The notes beneath the pieces were generated by a model. It searched no databases, was not told the DNA's origin, and saw only the letters and a list, made by a program, of their open reading frames with translations. A stretch of DNA of 64,000 bases from Polyangiaceae bacterium (GTDB lineage: Bacteria > Myxococcota_A > Polyangia > Polyangiales > Polyangiaceae), in assembly GCA_016715885.1 (NCBI GenBank), contig JADJXL010000019.1, positions 62,001-126,000 of the forward strand. The letters are read 5' to 3'. Below, piece after piece: positions 16,298 through 25,276 of this stretch (positions are counted from its first letter, which is position 1; the number at the start of each line of letters is the position of its first letter). The position numbers were made by a program, and so were the translations under genes.

Positions 16298-17263
16298 TCA
16301 ATGCGCCGGCTTGCGCGGAGCCGTCAAAAGGGATGGCGCGTGCCCGAATCCAGGTCCCAACGACGCCCACTCGAGCAGCGCTTTGCTCGTGTGCAAACGC
16401 GCCTCGACCGCTTCCCACACGAAGCTGCGCGGCCCTTCCAATACGTCCGCTTCGATCTCTTCTCCGCGATGCGCGGGCAAGCAATGCAGCACCACGACTT
16501 CGGGTGACGCGAGCGCCACGAGCTCCGCGTTCACCTTGTATCGACCAAGCGCCTCGAGCCGAGTTGCTCGTTCATTCTCTTGACCCATGCTGATCCACAC
16601 GTCGGTCGCCAGTACATCGGCACCTCGTGCGGCGAGCTGCGCATCATCCGTCACCGTGATCTTTGCGCCGCGACCGTTCGCCTTCGCCACTTCATCCGGC
16701 GGCGGAGCAAATGCAGGCGGCGTCGCCAGCACCATCTCCAGCCCGAGCAGCCCTGCAGCTTCGATCCACGATCGCGCCACGTTGCTCGCGTCACCCACCC
16801 ACGCGATGCGCAGCCCCGACAGCGTTCCGCGCGCTTGCTGCACCGTCATCAGGTCGGCGAGCACTTGCATCGGATGCGCATCGTCGGTCAGCGCGTTCAG
16901 CACGGGCACGACGCAAGCACGTGCCATCGCGGCAAACCGTGCCGAGGTGCTCGTCCTGTACGTCACCGCAGAAACCATGCGGCCAAGCACGCGAGCGGTG
17001 TCTTCCGTCGGTTCACCGCGACCCATCTGCGAAGAGTCCGGCGTGACGATGATCGGATGCCCGCCGAGCTCGAACGTGGCGACTTCGAGCGACAACCGCG
17101 TACGCGTCGAGGGTTTGTCGAAGAGCAACGCCGTGGCATGTCCGGCCAAAGGCTTCGGGTGCTCGGCCGTGCCGCGCACACGCGCAAAAAAAGCCGATCG
17201 TTCGAGGATGGAAAGAATCCCGCCGTCGCCGAGATCCTCGAGGCAAGCAAAGTCTCGTTTCAT
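16298..17263 (-). CDS. argF: Ornithine carbamoyltransferase
   Basis: 321 residues. It forms citrulline from ornithine and carbamoyl phosphate in arginine biosynthesis. The carbamoyl-phosphate site KPSTRTRLS, the HPMQVLADL motif and the ornithine-site HCLPAHRGEEI are intact. SMGQE matches the SMG loop of OTCases. The FACLEDLGDGGI N-terminus is a variant of the usual start. The ATG at 17263 overlaps the last base of the argD TGA (TGATG); a GTG three bases earlier is also possible. Translational coupling with argD makes a biosynthetic role firm, although paralogous acetylornithine carbamoyltransferases exist in other phyla. Confidence 0.93.
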   Translation of the reverse strand: MKRDFACLEDLGDGGILSILERSAFFARVRGTAEHPKPLAGHATALLFDKPSTRTRLSLEVATFELGGHPIIVTPDSSQMGRGEPTEDTARVLGRMVSAVTYRTSTSARFAAMARACVVPVLNALTDDAHPMQVLADLMTVQQARGTLSGLRIAWVGDASNVARSWIEAAGLLGLEMVLATPPAFAPPPDEVAKANGRGAKITVTDDAQLAARGADVLATDVWISMGQENERATRLEALGRYKVNAELVALASPEVVVLHCLPAHRGEEIEADVLEGPRSFVWEAVEARLHTSKALLEWASLGPGFGHAPSLLTAPRKPAH

Positions 17264-18516
17264 CACGAAGCTACCTCGGCCATCGCTGCATCCGTCATCG
17301 CGAGCGCTTCATCGATCTCGTGTTCCTTCGCGACCAGCGGAGGCGTGAAGCGCAGCGTGTTCGCGCCGGCAACCGTGAGCAGCAAACCTCGCGCGCGAAC
17401 TTTTGCCAGCGCCGTGCGACCGTCGATGCCCGGAGCAAGCCGCAACCCTTGAAGCAATCCGCGACCTCGCTGGCCGGCGCATGCGTTGGGGTACTTCGCC
17501 GCGATCGCGGACAAACCATCGGCGAGACGCTTGCCCTTGGTCACTGCGCCTTCGATGAGCCGCTCTTCATCGAGCACCGCGAGCACCGTACGCGCTGCGA
17601 CCGATGCGAGCGCGTTGCCGCCGAACGTCGAACCGTGCGTGCCTGGCGACAGAGCACTCTGCAACTCTTCACGCACGAGCAGCGCGCCGATGGGAAACCC
17701 ACCACCCAAACCTTTGGCGAGCGCAACGAGATCACCTTTCACGCCATCGTGTTCGCATCCGAGAAACGTCCCCGTGCGGCCGATACCCGTTTGCACTTCG
17801 TCGAGACACAAAAGCGCACCATGCTCGTCACACAGCGCGCGCAGGGCAGCCAAGAAGCCTGGCGGAGGAGGAATGACGCCACCTTCGCCCTGCACGGGCT
17901 CGACGAAAATCGCGGCGACGTCGGGGCCCATCGCTGCACGTACGGCATCGATGTTGCCGTAAGGCACGTGCGTCACACCTTCGAGCGGCGGGCCGAAACC
18001 TTCGCGGTACTTGGGCGTACCCGTCAGCGCAACGGCCCCCATCGTTCGACCGTGGAAGGCGTTGTCGAAGGCGATGATGCGGTAGCGTTGCGGTTGGTTT
18101 TTTGTGAAAAACCAGCGCCGCGCGAGTTTCAGCATCGCTTCGTTTGCCTCCGCGCCCGAATTGCAGAAAAAGGCGCGGTCCATGCCCGAACGCCGGCAAA
18201 GCTCGTCGGCGAGCCGGATGTTCTCGGCATTGTAGAAGTAGTTCGACACGTGCATCAGCCGCGCAGCCTGATTCGCGATGGCCGTGACCAAGCGCGGATG
18301 CGCGTGACCCAGCGAGCACACCGCCACGCCCGCACAGAAGTCCAGGTACCTGCGCCCCTCGGTGTCCCAAACTTCGCAGCCGCGCCCGCGTTCGAGGACG
18401 AAGGGGGCTTGTCGATAGTTGCCAATGAGGCGGGTTTCACCGATTTTTTCGAGATCTTCGCGCTCGAGCATCTCGGCGATGGCGCTGTCGGCGCCATAGG
18501 CAGGTGCAGTGTGCAT
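17263..18516 (-). CDS. argD: Acetylornithine aminotransferase
   Basis: 417 residues. A class III PLP-dependent aminotransferase: CNSGAEANEAMLKLARR, AFHGRTMGAVALTG, EPVQGEGGV, LCLDEVQTGIGRTG, and the PLP lysine in LVALAKGLGGGFPIGA. It converts N-acetylglutamate semialdehyde to N-acetylornithine, and such enzymes often also serve lysine or ornithine metabolism. It is the first gene of argD-argF-(ATPase-like)-fur. The ATG at 18516 (MHTAPAYGAD) fits family starts better than the ORF extension to 18552. Its promoter must lie in the 130-base gap shared with divergent grpE. Confidence 0.94.
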   Translation of the reverse strand: MHTAPAYGADSAIAEMLEREDLEKIGETRLIGNYRQAPFVLERGRGCEVWDTEGRRYLDFCAGVAVCSLGHAHPRLVTAIANQAARLMHVSNYFYNAENIRLADELCRRSGMDRAFFCNSGAEANEAMLKLARRWFFTKNQPQRYRIIAFDNAFHGRTMGAVALTGTPKYREGFGPPLEGVTHVPYGNIDAVRAAMGPDVAAIFVEPVQGEGGVIPPPPGFLAALRALCDEHGALLCLDEVQTGIGRTGTFLGCEHDGVKGDLVALAKGLGGGFPIGALLVREELQSALSPGTHGSTFGGNALASVAARTVLAVLDEERLIEGAVTKGKRLADGLSAIAAKYPNACAGQRGRGLLQGLRLAPGIDGRTALAKVRARGLLLTVAGANTLRFTPPLVAKEHEIDEALAMTDAAMAEVAS

Positions 18517-18609
18517 GCGAGCGGATCTACGCCGGTGGCCTGCGCGGCGCAAACATCCGCCCGTCTACTTTGCCCCGCGCAAACTTCGAATCTTCCGGGG
18601 GGCCGCCCG

Positions 18610-18637
18610 TTGCCAGGTGATCTTGGAAGGTTATAGT
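18610..18637 (+). promoter_or_regulatory. Strong sigma-70-like promoter giving a nearly leaderless grpE mRNA
   Basis: TTGCCA (18610-18615) and TATAGT (18632-18637) are spaced 16 bases apart; each matches the consensus at 5/6. The expected transcription start (about 18644) is only a few bases before the grpE ATG at 18647, so the mRNA would be leaderless or nearly so. No heat-shock-type sigma-32 promoter or CIRCE is visible. Confidence 0.5.
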
Positions 18638-18646
18638 GCGCCCGCG

Positions 18647-19225
18647 ATGTCCGAGCCTGATACGACCCAGAACTCTGCCGATGGCGAAGCGGCCCCAAGC
18701 GAACCGTCCGCACCGGGCGAAGCCGCGCCCGCCGAGCCCACTCCTGAAGAGCGCTACGCAAGCGCGCTCGCCGAAGTCGCCAAATTGCGCGATCAACTCC
18801 TGCGCACCGCGGCTGACTTCGACAACTTCCGCAAACGCACGCGTCGCGAGATCGACGACGCGCACAAGCGTGGAAAAGAAACGACGGTGAAAGATCTGTT
18901 GCCCGTGTTCGACAATTTCGAGCGGGCGATCACGCACGCCGAAGGCACGGGTGATGCCAAGGCCGTCGCCGACGGGCTGCGCATCGTGCTGAAGCAGTTC
19001 CTGGATACCTTGGAAAAAATGGGCGTCCAGCGCATCAACGCGGTTGGGCAGCCGTTCGATCCATCGCTGCACGAAGCCATCCAGCACATGGAATCGGCGG
19101 ACCATCCCGCAGGCGTCGTCCTTTACGACGTGCAACCGGGCTACCGCATGGGCGATCATCTCGTTCGCGCCGCGATGGTCGTCGTCTCGAAGGGCGCTCC
19201 CGCGGGCAGCTCCGCCGCGAACTGA
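18647..19225 (+). CDS. grpE: GrpE nucleotide exchange factor
   Basis: 192 residues, normal length. The first 35 residues are Pro/Ala/Glu-rich and disordered, followed by the long GrpE coiled coil (AEVAKLRDQLLRTAADFDNF, RKRTRREIDDAHKRG) and the beta domain containing QRINAVGQPFDPSLHEAI and VLYDVQPGYRMGDHLVRAAM. It releases ADP from DnaK. It lies 89 bases upstream of dnaK on the same strand and is divergent from argD. The ATG at 18647 follows the promoter at 18610 so closely that no Shine-Dalgarno can fit in the transcript. Confidence 0.95.
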   Translation: MSEPDTTQNSADGEAAPSEPSAPGEAAPAEPTPEERYASALAEVAKLRDQLLRTAADFDNFRKRTRREIDDAHKRGKETTVKDLLPVFDNFERAITHAEGTGDAKAVADGLRIVLKQFLDTLEKMGVQRINAVGQPFDPSLHEAIQHMESADHPAGVVLYDVQPGYRMGDHLVRAAMVVVSKGAPAGSSAAN

Positions 19226-19314
19226 CGCCGCACTCTCCGAGCGATTCGTTCGTCCCCGCGGACCTCGGCAAGATCCGTTTTCTTGCGCGGGTTTGATATA
19301 TCGTCTCACCCATC

Positions 19315-21150
19315 ATGGGTAAGATCGTCGGTATCGACCTCGGCACCACGAACTCGTGCGTGGCCGTCGTCGATGGCGTGGGGGCAACTTCGGCCGCCGA
19401 AGTGAAGGTGATCCCCAACGCGGAGGGAGCGCGAACGACTCCATCCGTCGTCGCATTCGCTGCGAGCGGCGAGCGCATGGTTGGCCAAGTGGCGCGCCGG
19501 CAGGCCGTGACAAACCCACAAGCTACCGTATACGCGGTCAAACGACTGATGGGCCGCAAGCGTGGTTCGCCCGACGTCGAGCGCATGGCGTCGTTCGTTT
19601 CGTACACCATTTCGGCTGCGGAAAACGGCGACGCGTGGGTCGAGCTTCGGGGCAAGGCGCATTCGCCCCCCGAGGTCTCCTCGATGATCCTCGCGCAGAT
19701 GAAGGAGATCGCCGAACGATTTCTCGGCGAGCCAGTGACCGAAGCGGTCGTCACGGTTCCCGCCTACTTCGACGATGCGCAACGTCAGGCCACCAAAGAT
19801 GCCGGCCGCATCGCGGGACTCGAAGTGCGTCGCATCATCAACGAGCCAACGGCAGCGGCGCTCGCGTACGGTCTCGACAAACAAACGGCCGAAACCATCG
19901 CCGTCTACGATCTCGGCGGAGGCACCTTCGACATCTCGATCCTCGAAATCAGCGGCGGCGTGTTCAACGTCAAGGCAACGGGCGGCGACACGCACCTCGG
20001 CGGCGAGGACTTCGATCAGCGCATCATCGACATGCTCGTCGGTGAGTTTCAGCTCGAACACGGCGTCGACTTGCGCAAGGACCGCATGGCCATGCAGCGT
20101 CTCAAGGAAGCTGCGGAGAAGGCCAAGCACGAGCTCAGTTCCTCACAGGAGACGCAAATCAACCTGCCCTTCGTTGCGGTCGGGGCGAGCGGCGGACCCA
20201 TTCATCTCGAGCGATCACTCGAACGGAGCGAGCTCGAAGCGCTCACGCAGGATCTCATCACGCGCACCGTCGATGTTTGTCAGGATGTACTTCGTGATGC
20301 GGCCATCAAGGCATCGGACGTCAGTACCGTGGTGCTCGTGGGAGGCATGACGCGGATGCCGGCGGTGCAAGAGGCGGTCAAGAAGTTGTTTGGGCGCGAT
20401 CCGCACAAGGGGGTCAACCCGGACGAAGTCGTTGCCGTCGGAGCGGCGATCCAGGCAGCAGCGTTGTCGGGACAGGGTCAGGACATCCTCTTGCTCGACG
20501 TGACGCCTTTGTCTCTCGGTGTGGAAACCGGTGGCGGCGTGATGACGAAGCTCATTCCGCGCAACACCACGATCCCCACATCGAGAAGTGAGATCTTTAC
20601 GACGAGCCGCAACTTGCAAACGTTCGTGCCCATCCACGTGCTTCAGGGCGAGCGTGAGATGGCAGCGGATTGCCAGAGTCTGGCCCGTTTCGAATTGACT
20701 GGAATTCCTCCTGCTCCGCGAGGTGTTCCTCAAATCGAAGTCATCTTCAACATCGACGAAAATGGGATCTTGAGCGTCGAGGCGACGGATCTCGGTACGA
20801 AGCAAAAACAAAGGGTCGAGATCAAGGCGACGAGTGGTCTGTCTCAGGATCAAGTGGATGAACTCGTCAACGAGGCCGAGAAGTTCAAAGACGACGACGC
20901 CAAGCGACGGGATGAGGCCGAGCTTCGCAACATGGTCGACTCGCTCTTGTTCACGACCGAGCAGGCGATCGAGGGATATGGCGAGCTGATTGACGAAAAG
21001 ATGCGGGCCGGTGCGCTCGAGGCATGCACGCATTTGCGCAGGCTGGTCGATGCCGGAGCGGATCCGAGCATGATCCGCGAGGCCTACGGGAAGCTCGAAA
21101 CGGTGGCGTTCGTCATGTCCGAAACGCTTTACGGCAACGTGAAGTCGTAA
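19315..21150 (+). CDS. dnaK: Hsp70 chaperone DnaK
   Basis: 611 residues. The N-terminal ATPase has GIDLGTTNSCVAVV, VPAYFDDAQRQATKDAGRIA, INEPTAAALAYGLD, VYDLGGGTFDISIL and VLVGGMTRMPAVQ. The substrate-binding domain has LLLDVTPLSLGVETGGGVMT and the FNIDENGILSVEATD block, followed by the helical lid. It ends at about the lid and lacks the Gly-rich and acidic tail (DDV-type end) of E. coli DnaK, hence the shorter length. It forms a pair with grpE; no dnaJ is in the window. A TATATC at 19297-19302 could be a -10 element giving a very short leader. A repeat element follows at 21269, before the convergent dnaA. Confidence 0.96.
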   Translation: MGKIVGIDLGTTNSCVAVVDGVGATSAAEVKVIPNAEGARTTPSVVAFAASGERMVGQVARRQAVTNPQATVYAVKRLMGRKRGSPDVERMASFVSYTISAAENGDAWVELRGKAHSPPEVSSMILAQMKEIAERFLGEPVTEAVVTVPAYFDDAQRQATKDAGRIAGLEVRRIINEPTAAALAYGLDKQTAETIAVYDLGGGTFDISILEISGGVFNVKATGGDTHLGGEDFDQRIIDMLVGEFQLEHGVDLRKDRMAMQRLKEAAEKAKHELSSSQETQINLPFVAVGASGGPIHLERSLERSELEALTQDLITRTVDVCQDVLRDAAIKASDVSTVVLVGGMTRMPAVQEAVKKLFGRDPHKGVNPDEVVAVGAAIQAAALSGQGQDILLLDVTPLSLGVETGGGVMTKLIPRNTTIPTSRSEIFTTSRNLQTFVPIHVLQGEREMAADCQSLARFELTGIPPAPRGVPQIEVIFNIDENGILSVEATDLGTKQKQRVEIKATSGLSQDQVDELVNEAEKFKDDDAKRRDEAELRNMVDSLLFTTEQAIEGYGELIDEKMRAGALEACTHLRRLVDAGADPSMIREAYGKLETVAFVMSETLYGNVKS

Positions 21151-21268
21151 TCGCGTAGGCGTGTGGATCTCGACCGAAACGTGAACGCAAACGAATTCGT
21201 TTCGAATTGAAACGTAATCGTTTGTCCTCGTAATGAGTTGTGGACCAAGCGCGTTCCGTCTGAATGAC

Positions 21269-21376
21269 GCAAATTCGGGGGGTATGGGGGGGCCGAGCCT
21301 CGGACCCCCCATCGTAAACTAGGCCTCGCGAGCGCGCGTCCCACGCGCGCGAAGCGAGCGCGCAGATCTAGACCCG
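21269..21376 (+). repeat. Dispersed two-hairpin intergenic repeat, copy B
   Basis: Block order: GCAAATTCGGGGGGTATGGG, a G7CCGAG/CTCGGAC6 hairpin (21286-21310, one mismatch), ATCGTAAACTAGGCCTCGCG, a GCGCGCGT-ccc-ACGCGCGC hairpin, and the end TAGACCCG. It lies between dnaK (stop 21150) and dnaA (stop 21378-21380), ending one base from the dnaA stop. It could act as a bidirectional terminator. The part of the gap between 21151 and 21268 shows no gene. Confidence 0.85.
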
Positions 21377-21377
21377 T

Positions 21378-22814
21378 TTACGAATCTCCGGCGAGTTTTC
21401 GTTCGAGTGCTTCGATGTGAGCTCGCACGTGCGGATCGGTATCGCGTTGCGCTTCGATTTTGCGCACGGCGCTCATGACGGTCGTGTGATCGCGATTTCC
21501 GAAAGCTCGGCCGATTTCGGGAAAAGAAACCTTCAGGCGCTGCTTGCACAAATACATCGCGACGTGACGCGCAAACGCGATGCTCTTGTGCCGGTCCTTT
21601 GATGTCAAATCGATCGATCGCAGGTGAAAGTGGTGGCAGACGGCCCGCTGAATGTCCTCCACGCTCATCGTTTGCGCGCGAGGTACCGCTGCGGTGATCT
21701 CGGCTCGCGCAAAGGCGAGATCCACAGGCCGGTTGGTGAGCGACGATTTCGCGGCCAGGCGAATCAGGGTGCCTTCGAGCTCGCGAACGTTCGATCGAAT
21801 GACTTGCGCAAGGAACAGCGCGACGTCGTCGGGCAAGTCGATGCCTTCGAGCTGCGCTTTGTTTCGCACGATGGCGACACGCGTCTCGAATTCGGGCGCT
21901 TGAATGTCCGCTACGAGGCCCCAGGAGAAACGCGATACGAGCCGCTCCTCCATGCGTTCGAGGTTTTGCGGGTACTTGTCGCTCGTGACCACGATCTGCC
22001 GGTCGAGACCATGCAGCGCGTTGAACGTGTGAAAAAACTCTTCCTGCGTTTGCTCGCGCCCGGCCAAGAACTGAATGTCGTCGACGAGCAACACATCGCA
22101 GTTGGCGCGGTACCGAGCGCGGAACTCGTCCATCCGATGGTGCTGGATCGCCGTGATGAAGTCGTTCGTGAATCGCTCGGCCGATACGTAAATGATGCGC
22201 GCGGTCGGGCGATCCTGGTGGACGCGATGGGCGATGGCATGGACGAGGTGCGTCTTGCCGAGGCCCGTGCCGCCGCAGATGAAGAGCGGGTTGTAGCGGC
22301 GACCTGCCCCGCCTGCGGCTGCAACGGCAGCGGCGTGGGCGAGCTGATTCGAGGGGCCGACGACGAAGGTCGCGAAGGTGTGTTTGGTGTTCAAATCATC
22401 GGGGAGCGAAACTTTTCGTTGCGCGATGATGGTCGTCGTAGCCGGGGCAGGGGAGGCGGCGTCTGCGGGCGGAGGCGTCGTCGACGAAGGGCGCACCGCG
22501 ATCGCGCGCGGGCGTACGGGTGGCATGGGCGGCACGTTCGAAATGGGTCTTTGCAAATGTTGATCGATCGTCCACGCAACCTGGACGCTCCACCCGGTCG
22601 ATTCGCGGATCTTGTCGATGATCGTCGGCAAGAAGTTCGTTTTTACCCACTCGAGGACAAATTCGTTTTGCACCCGTAGCGATAGGACGCCGTCGGTGAG
22701 GTCGTCGTATTGCACACCGCCGAACCACTGATCGAATGTTGCGGGGGAAAGTGCCCGCGTGTACTCGACGGCTCGGTCGAAAATCTCTCGTGCCTCGTCA
22801 ATCGCCATCGTCAT
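21378..22814 (-). CDS. dnaA: Chromosomal replication initiator DnaA
   Basis: 478 residues. Domain I is at about 1-85 (EYTRALSPATFDQWFGGVQY), followed by a Pro/Ala-rich domain II (about 100-145). The AAA+ domain III has Walker A GGTGLGKTHL, Walker B LLVDDIQFLAG and the SRFSWGLVADIQAPEFETR sensor/arginine-finger region. Domain IV is the DNA-binding domain with the DnaA signature GNRDHTTVMSAV. It unwinds oriC. The ATG at 22814 (MTMAIDEAREIF) is chosen; a second ATG at 22808 is equally plausible. The longer frame to 22967 runs through a cluster of DnaA boxes and is rejected. Confidence 0.97.
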   Translation of the reverse strand: MTMAIDEAREIFDRAVEYTRALSPATFDQWFGGVQYDDLTDGVLSLRVQNEFVLEWVKTNFLPTIIDKIRESTGWSVQVAWTIDQHLQRPISNVPPMPPVRPRAIAVRPSSTTPPPADAASPAPATTTIIAQRKVSLPDDLNTKHTFATFVVGPSNQLAHAAAVAAAGGAGRRYNPLFICGGTGLGKTHLVHAIAHRVHQDRPTARIIYVSAERFTNDFITAIQHHRMDEFRARYRANCDVLLVDDIQFLAGREQTQEEFFHTFNALHGLDRQIVVTSDKYPQNLERMEERLVSRFSWGLVADIQAPEFETRVAIVRNKAQLEGIDLPDDVALFLAQVIRSNVRELEGTLIRLAAKSSLTNRPVDLAFARAEITAAVPRAQTMSVEDIQRAVCHHFHLRSIDLTSKDRHKSIAFARHVAMYLCKQRLKVSFPEIGRAFGNRDHTTVMSAVRKIEAQRDTDPHVRAHIEALERKLAGDS

Positions 22815-22839
22815 TGCTGCCCGAAATCCGCTGCAAACC

Positions 22840-22990
22840 ATCCACCGTGGAAAATCAACAGGCGCATGCCCAGTTTTTCCACAACCCGTCTCGGCACACC
22901 GGTTCGCTATCCTATCGATTCCAATAAGGAATTTCTCCCACGCAGGTCGTCTCCCAAATTTGTCCACAGGTTATCCACAGACAAACCGCC
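22840..22990 (+). other. DnaA-box cluster upstream of dnaA: candidate oriC or dnaA autoregulatory region
   Basis: Three same-orientation DnaA-box-like 9-mers occur within 110 bases: TTTTCCACA (22875-22883, one mismatch), TTGTCCACA (22960-22968, one mismatch) and TTATCCACA (22971-22979, exact), the last two separated by two bases. A weaker inverse box, TTTTCCACG, is at 22846-22854. Between them lies a locally AT-richer stretch with an inverted repeat ATTCC-aataa-GGAAT (22918-22932). This arrangement upstream of dnaA is typical of bacterial origins or of dnaA autorepression. dnaN, recF and gyrB are not nearby, so origin status is unproven. Confidence 0.6.
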
Positions 22991-23581
22991 TTTTCCCGAG
23001 GGTACTGAATCAATGACCGGGCACCGGGCAGAAACTCGCCGAATGACTGAGCTCTTCTTCTCTTGCCAACACGATCTCGAGATCGCGTCCCAAGCCCACG
23101 ATCGGTTCGTCGAAATGCCTCGTTACGGAAGGCAATGATGACCACGCCAGCCCCTTGCTCCGTATGCGGTGATGTTGCACACAACCAATCAGGAGGATCC
23201 CGAGCCCTTTCAGGCTTTGCAGGGGGCGACGGCGAAGACGGAACCGACGTAGCACCGGGTCGGGTCGGGCGTCCATCCCGAACTGCGTGGATCGCCATAA
23301 CCGTTCGATATTGCAATGGTTTTTCATGGATCAACGGACTGCATAACCATGTTCGCGTCCGGTCACGTTCGCGTGACGGCACGATGACCCAGTCAAGTCT
23401 CGTGCTTCCCAAGGTGGATCTTGCCTGAACCCCATTGAACGAGCGCCCCGAATGACATCGGGCGGACGTCAAGAGGGAATATTCATCGTTCTTTCCATGC
23501 TTTCGGCGAGTCGACGTTCCGCGTGTACTCCGTCCTTCGCGCTTTTTGACAAGAAGTTGCCCTTCACCTCGATTTGTGATT
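22991..23581. other. Non-coding gap of about 590 bases between the DnaA-box region and an outer-membrane gene
   Basis: No convincing gene, tRNA or repeat was seen. The open frames here (e.g. 23063-23428 and the minus-strand frame 22912-23658) have Arg/Ser-rich, low-complexity translations with no family pattern. A hairpin GCGCCCCGA-atgaca-TCGGGCG lies at 23443-23465. The region may hold further origin sequence or the promoter of the gene at 23582. Confidence 0.4.
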
Positions 23582-24610
23582 ATGCCCCCCGTCATGCGGA
23601 TCTCGAGCACGGCGGGAGCTCTGGCGATCTTCGTCGCGCTGGCGGCGGGATCTTTCACAAAGGTGGCGCAGGCCGAGGACTCGAAGCTCCTCCCGCCGCT
23701 CGCTTACTCCTACGGTGAAAACGAGACGCCTCGAAGCCTTGCCATGGGTGGGGCGCTGCGCGCGCTCGGCAATGGCACGACGGCCATTTTCGTAAACCCC
23801 GCCAACATGCCCCTTACGCGCCTTTATCACCTCGAGGCGAGTGGACAGTTCACGCCCGAAGCAACTCGAGCGCTCGGCACCGCCACGGCGATCGATTCGA
23901 TTACCTCGTCGACGCGTGTTGCCGGTGGCGCATCGTTCACTGGTGGGGTCATCGATCCCGACGGCCTTGATCGCGTGTTCACCGATATCCGATCCGCTGC
24001 CGCCTATCCCTTCGGCGATCGCTTCTTCCTCGGGGTCGGCATGCGGTACCTGCGCATGATCCAGGACGGCTTCGGCATCCTCGATGATTCGGTCGCCAAG
24101 ACCTACAGCCCCGTCTCGGGAGGTCTCCTCGACGAAGGACAGCGCAAGCCCTTCGTCGACACCTTCACCTTCGACGTCGGCGCCACCCTTCGTATCGGGC
24201 AATCACTGCACATCGGTGTCGTTGGGCAGAACCTCACGCACCCTGATCACTCGCTCCTACCTACGACGGTCGGTGGTGGCATTGGTTACGGCACAAAGGA
24301 TTTTTCGATCGAAGTCGATGGGGTCGTGGACTTCGACTCCTGGTCCGACGTCACATGGCGCGCCATGGCCGGTGGTGAATACCTCGTGGCCAACAAGTAC
24401 CCCCTGCGTCTCGGCTATCGATACGATCACGGTGCTCAGGTTCACGCGGTCTCGGGCGGCGTTGGTTACGTGAGCACCGAGCTGAGCGCCGAGCTCGGCG
24501 TTCGTCGCACGCTCTCCACCACGATCAACTCCACCATGATCGCCCTCAGCCTGACGTATCACCTCGAGTCGAGCGCTCTGCTCGCCGGGCGCACCAGCAA
24601 CGCGCTCTAA
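23582..24610 (+). CDS. Outer-membrane beta-barrel protein (PorV/FadL-like)
   Basis: 342 residues from the ATG at 23582; an ATG at 23594 is also possible and would start directly at MRISSTAG. A signal peptide is clear (GALAIFVALAAGSFTKVAQA, cut before EDS). The mature N-terminus has SLAMGGALRALGNGTTAIFV followed by NPANMP, the pattern shared by FadL/PorV/UPF0164-type barrels. The rest alternates strands and turns (GDRFFLGVGMRYLRMIQDGF, LRIGQSLHIGVVGQNLTHPD). A transport or secretion-associated role in the outer membrane is inferred from the fold only. Downstream genes miaE and 25277 follow on the same strand. Confidence 0.82.
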   Translation: MPPVMRISSTAGALAIFVALAAGSFTKVAQAEDSKLLPPLAYSYGENETPRSLAMGGALRALGNGTTAIFVNPANMPLTRLYHLEASGQFTPEATRALGTATAIDSITSSTRVAGGASFTGGVIDPDGLDRVFTDIRSAAAYPFGDRFFLGVGMRYLRMIQDGFGILDDSVAKTYSPVSGGLLDEGQRKPFVDTFTFDVGATLRIGQSLHIGVVGQNLTHPDHSLLPTTVGGGIGYGTKDFSIEVDGVVDFDSWSDVTWRAMAGGEYLVANKYPLRLGYRYDHGAQVHAVSGGVGYVSTELSAELGVRRTLSTTINSTMIALSLTYHLESSALLAGRTSNAL

Positions 24611-24667
24611 TTCCTTCCGCGACCCCGCTGCCCCTCGGCGCAGAGCCGTGCCATACCTCGCTTCGTC

Positions 24668-25270
24668 GTGCTCTGCCTGACTCAACCGACCGATCCGCGC
24701 TGGGCGGATGTTGCCCTCGCCAACCTGCCACTGCTTCTGCGGGATCACGCGCATTGCGAAATGAAAGCTGCATCCAACGCGCTTTCGCTCGCCGCGCGCT
24801 TTCCCGAATACGCCGAAGTCGCTCGCGAGCTGGCCTTGCTTGCCGAGGAAGAGCTTCGGCACTTTCGCGCGGTCCTCGACGAGCTGGCTCGACGAGGCAT
24901 CACGCTCGGCAAGCCCGAGACCGACGTTTACGCGGCCGAGCTACGCAAGCTGGCGAAGGTGGGTCGTTATGGTGCGCCCGAGGATCCGCTCGTCGATCGA
25001 TTGCTCGTTGCAGCCATCATCGAAGCGAGATCGTGCGAACGGTTCAAGCTCGTCACCGATGCGCTTCGGGTTCGTGGGGATGAACCTTTGCTCGTCTCCT
25101 TTTATGAAGACTTGTTTGCATCCGAAGCGCGGCACTACCGCACGTTCGTGGATCTTGCCGAGTCGGTGAAGGGCGACAGCGCGATCGTGCGCCGGCGTCT
25201 CGAAGGGATGGCGCGTGCCGAAGGCGAGCTCGTCCGGCGTCTCGGTACCGAACCAACCATTCACGGGTGA
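24668..25270 (+). CDS. miaE: tRNA-(ms2io6A37)-hydroxylase MiaE
   Basis: 200 residues from a GTG at 24668. A ferritin-like diiron hydroxylase that oxygen-dependently hydroxylates 2-methylthio-N6-isopentenyladenosine at tRNA position 37. The diiron motifs are visible: LLLRDHAHCEMKAASNAL, LAEEELRHFRAVL (ExxH), IIEARSCERFKLV and LFASEARHYRTFVDL (ExxH). Length matches the family. Its presence implies MiaA and MiaB elsewhere and aerobic growth. It lies 57 bases after the outer-membrane gene and 6 bases before the unknown gene at 25277, so an operon is likely. Confidence 0.92.
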   Translation: MLCLTQPTDPRWADVALANLPLLLRDHAHCEMKAASNALSLAARFPEYAEVARELALLAEEELRHFRAVLDELARRGITLGKPETDVYAAELRKLAKVGRYGAPEDPLVDRLLVAAIIEARSCERFKLVTDALRVRGDEPLLVSFYEDLFASEARHYRTFVDLAESVKGDSAIVRRRLEGMARAEGELVRRLGTEPTIHG

Positions 25271-25276
25271 AGCTCC

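Noticed and set aside
14842..16593. 583-codon plus-strand open frame
   Set aside because: Lies antisense to the P-type ATPase-like gene and argF; translation is Arg/Ala-rich without motifs. Explained by high GC at third codon positions.
18517..18646. CIRCE operator or sigma-32 promoter before grpE
   Set aside because: Looked for TTAGCACTC/GAGTGCTAA and CTTGAA/CCCCAT patterns; none close enough.
22912..23658. 248-codon minus-strand frame upstream of dnaA
   Set aside because: It would cover the DnaA boxes and the start of the outer-membrane gene; translation is low-complexity with no family pattern.
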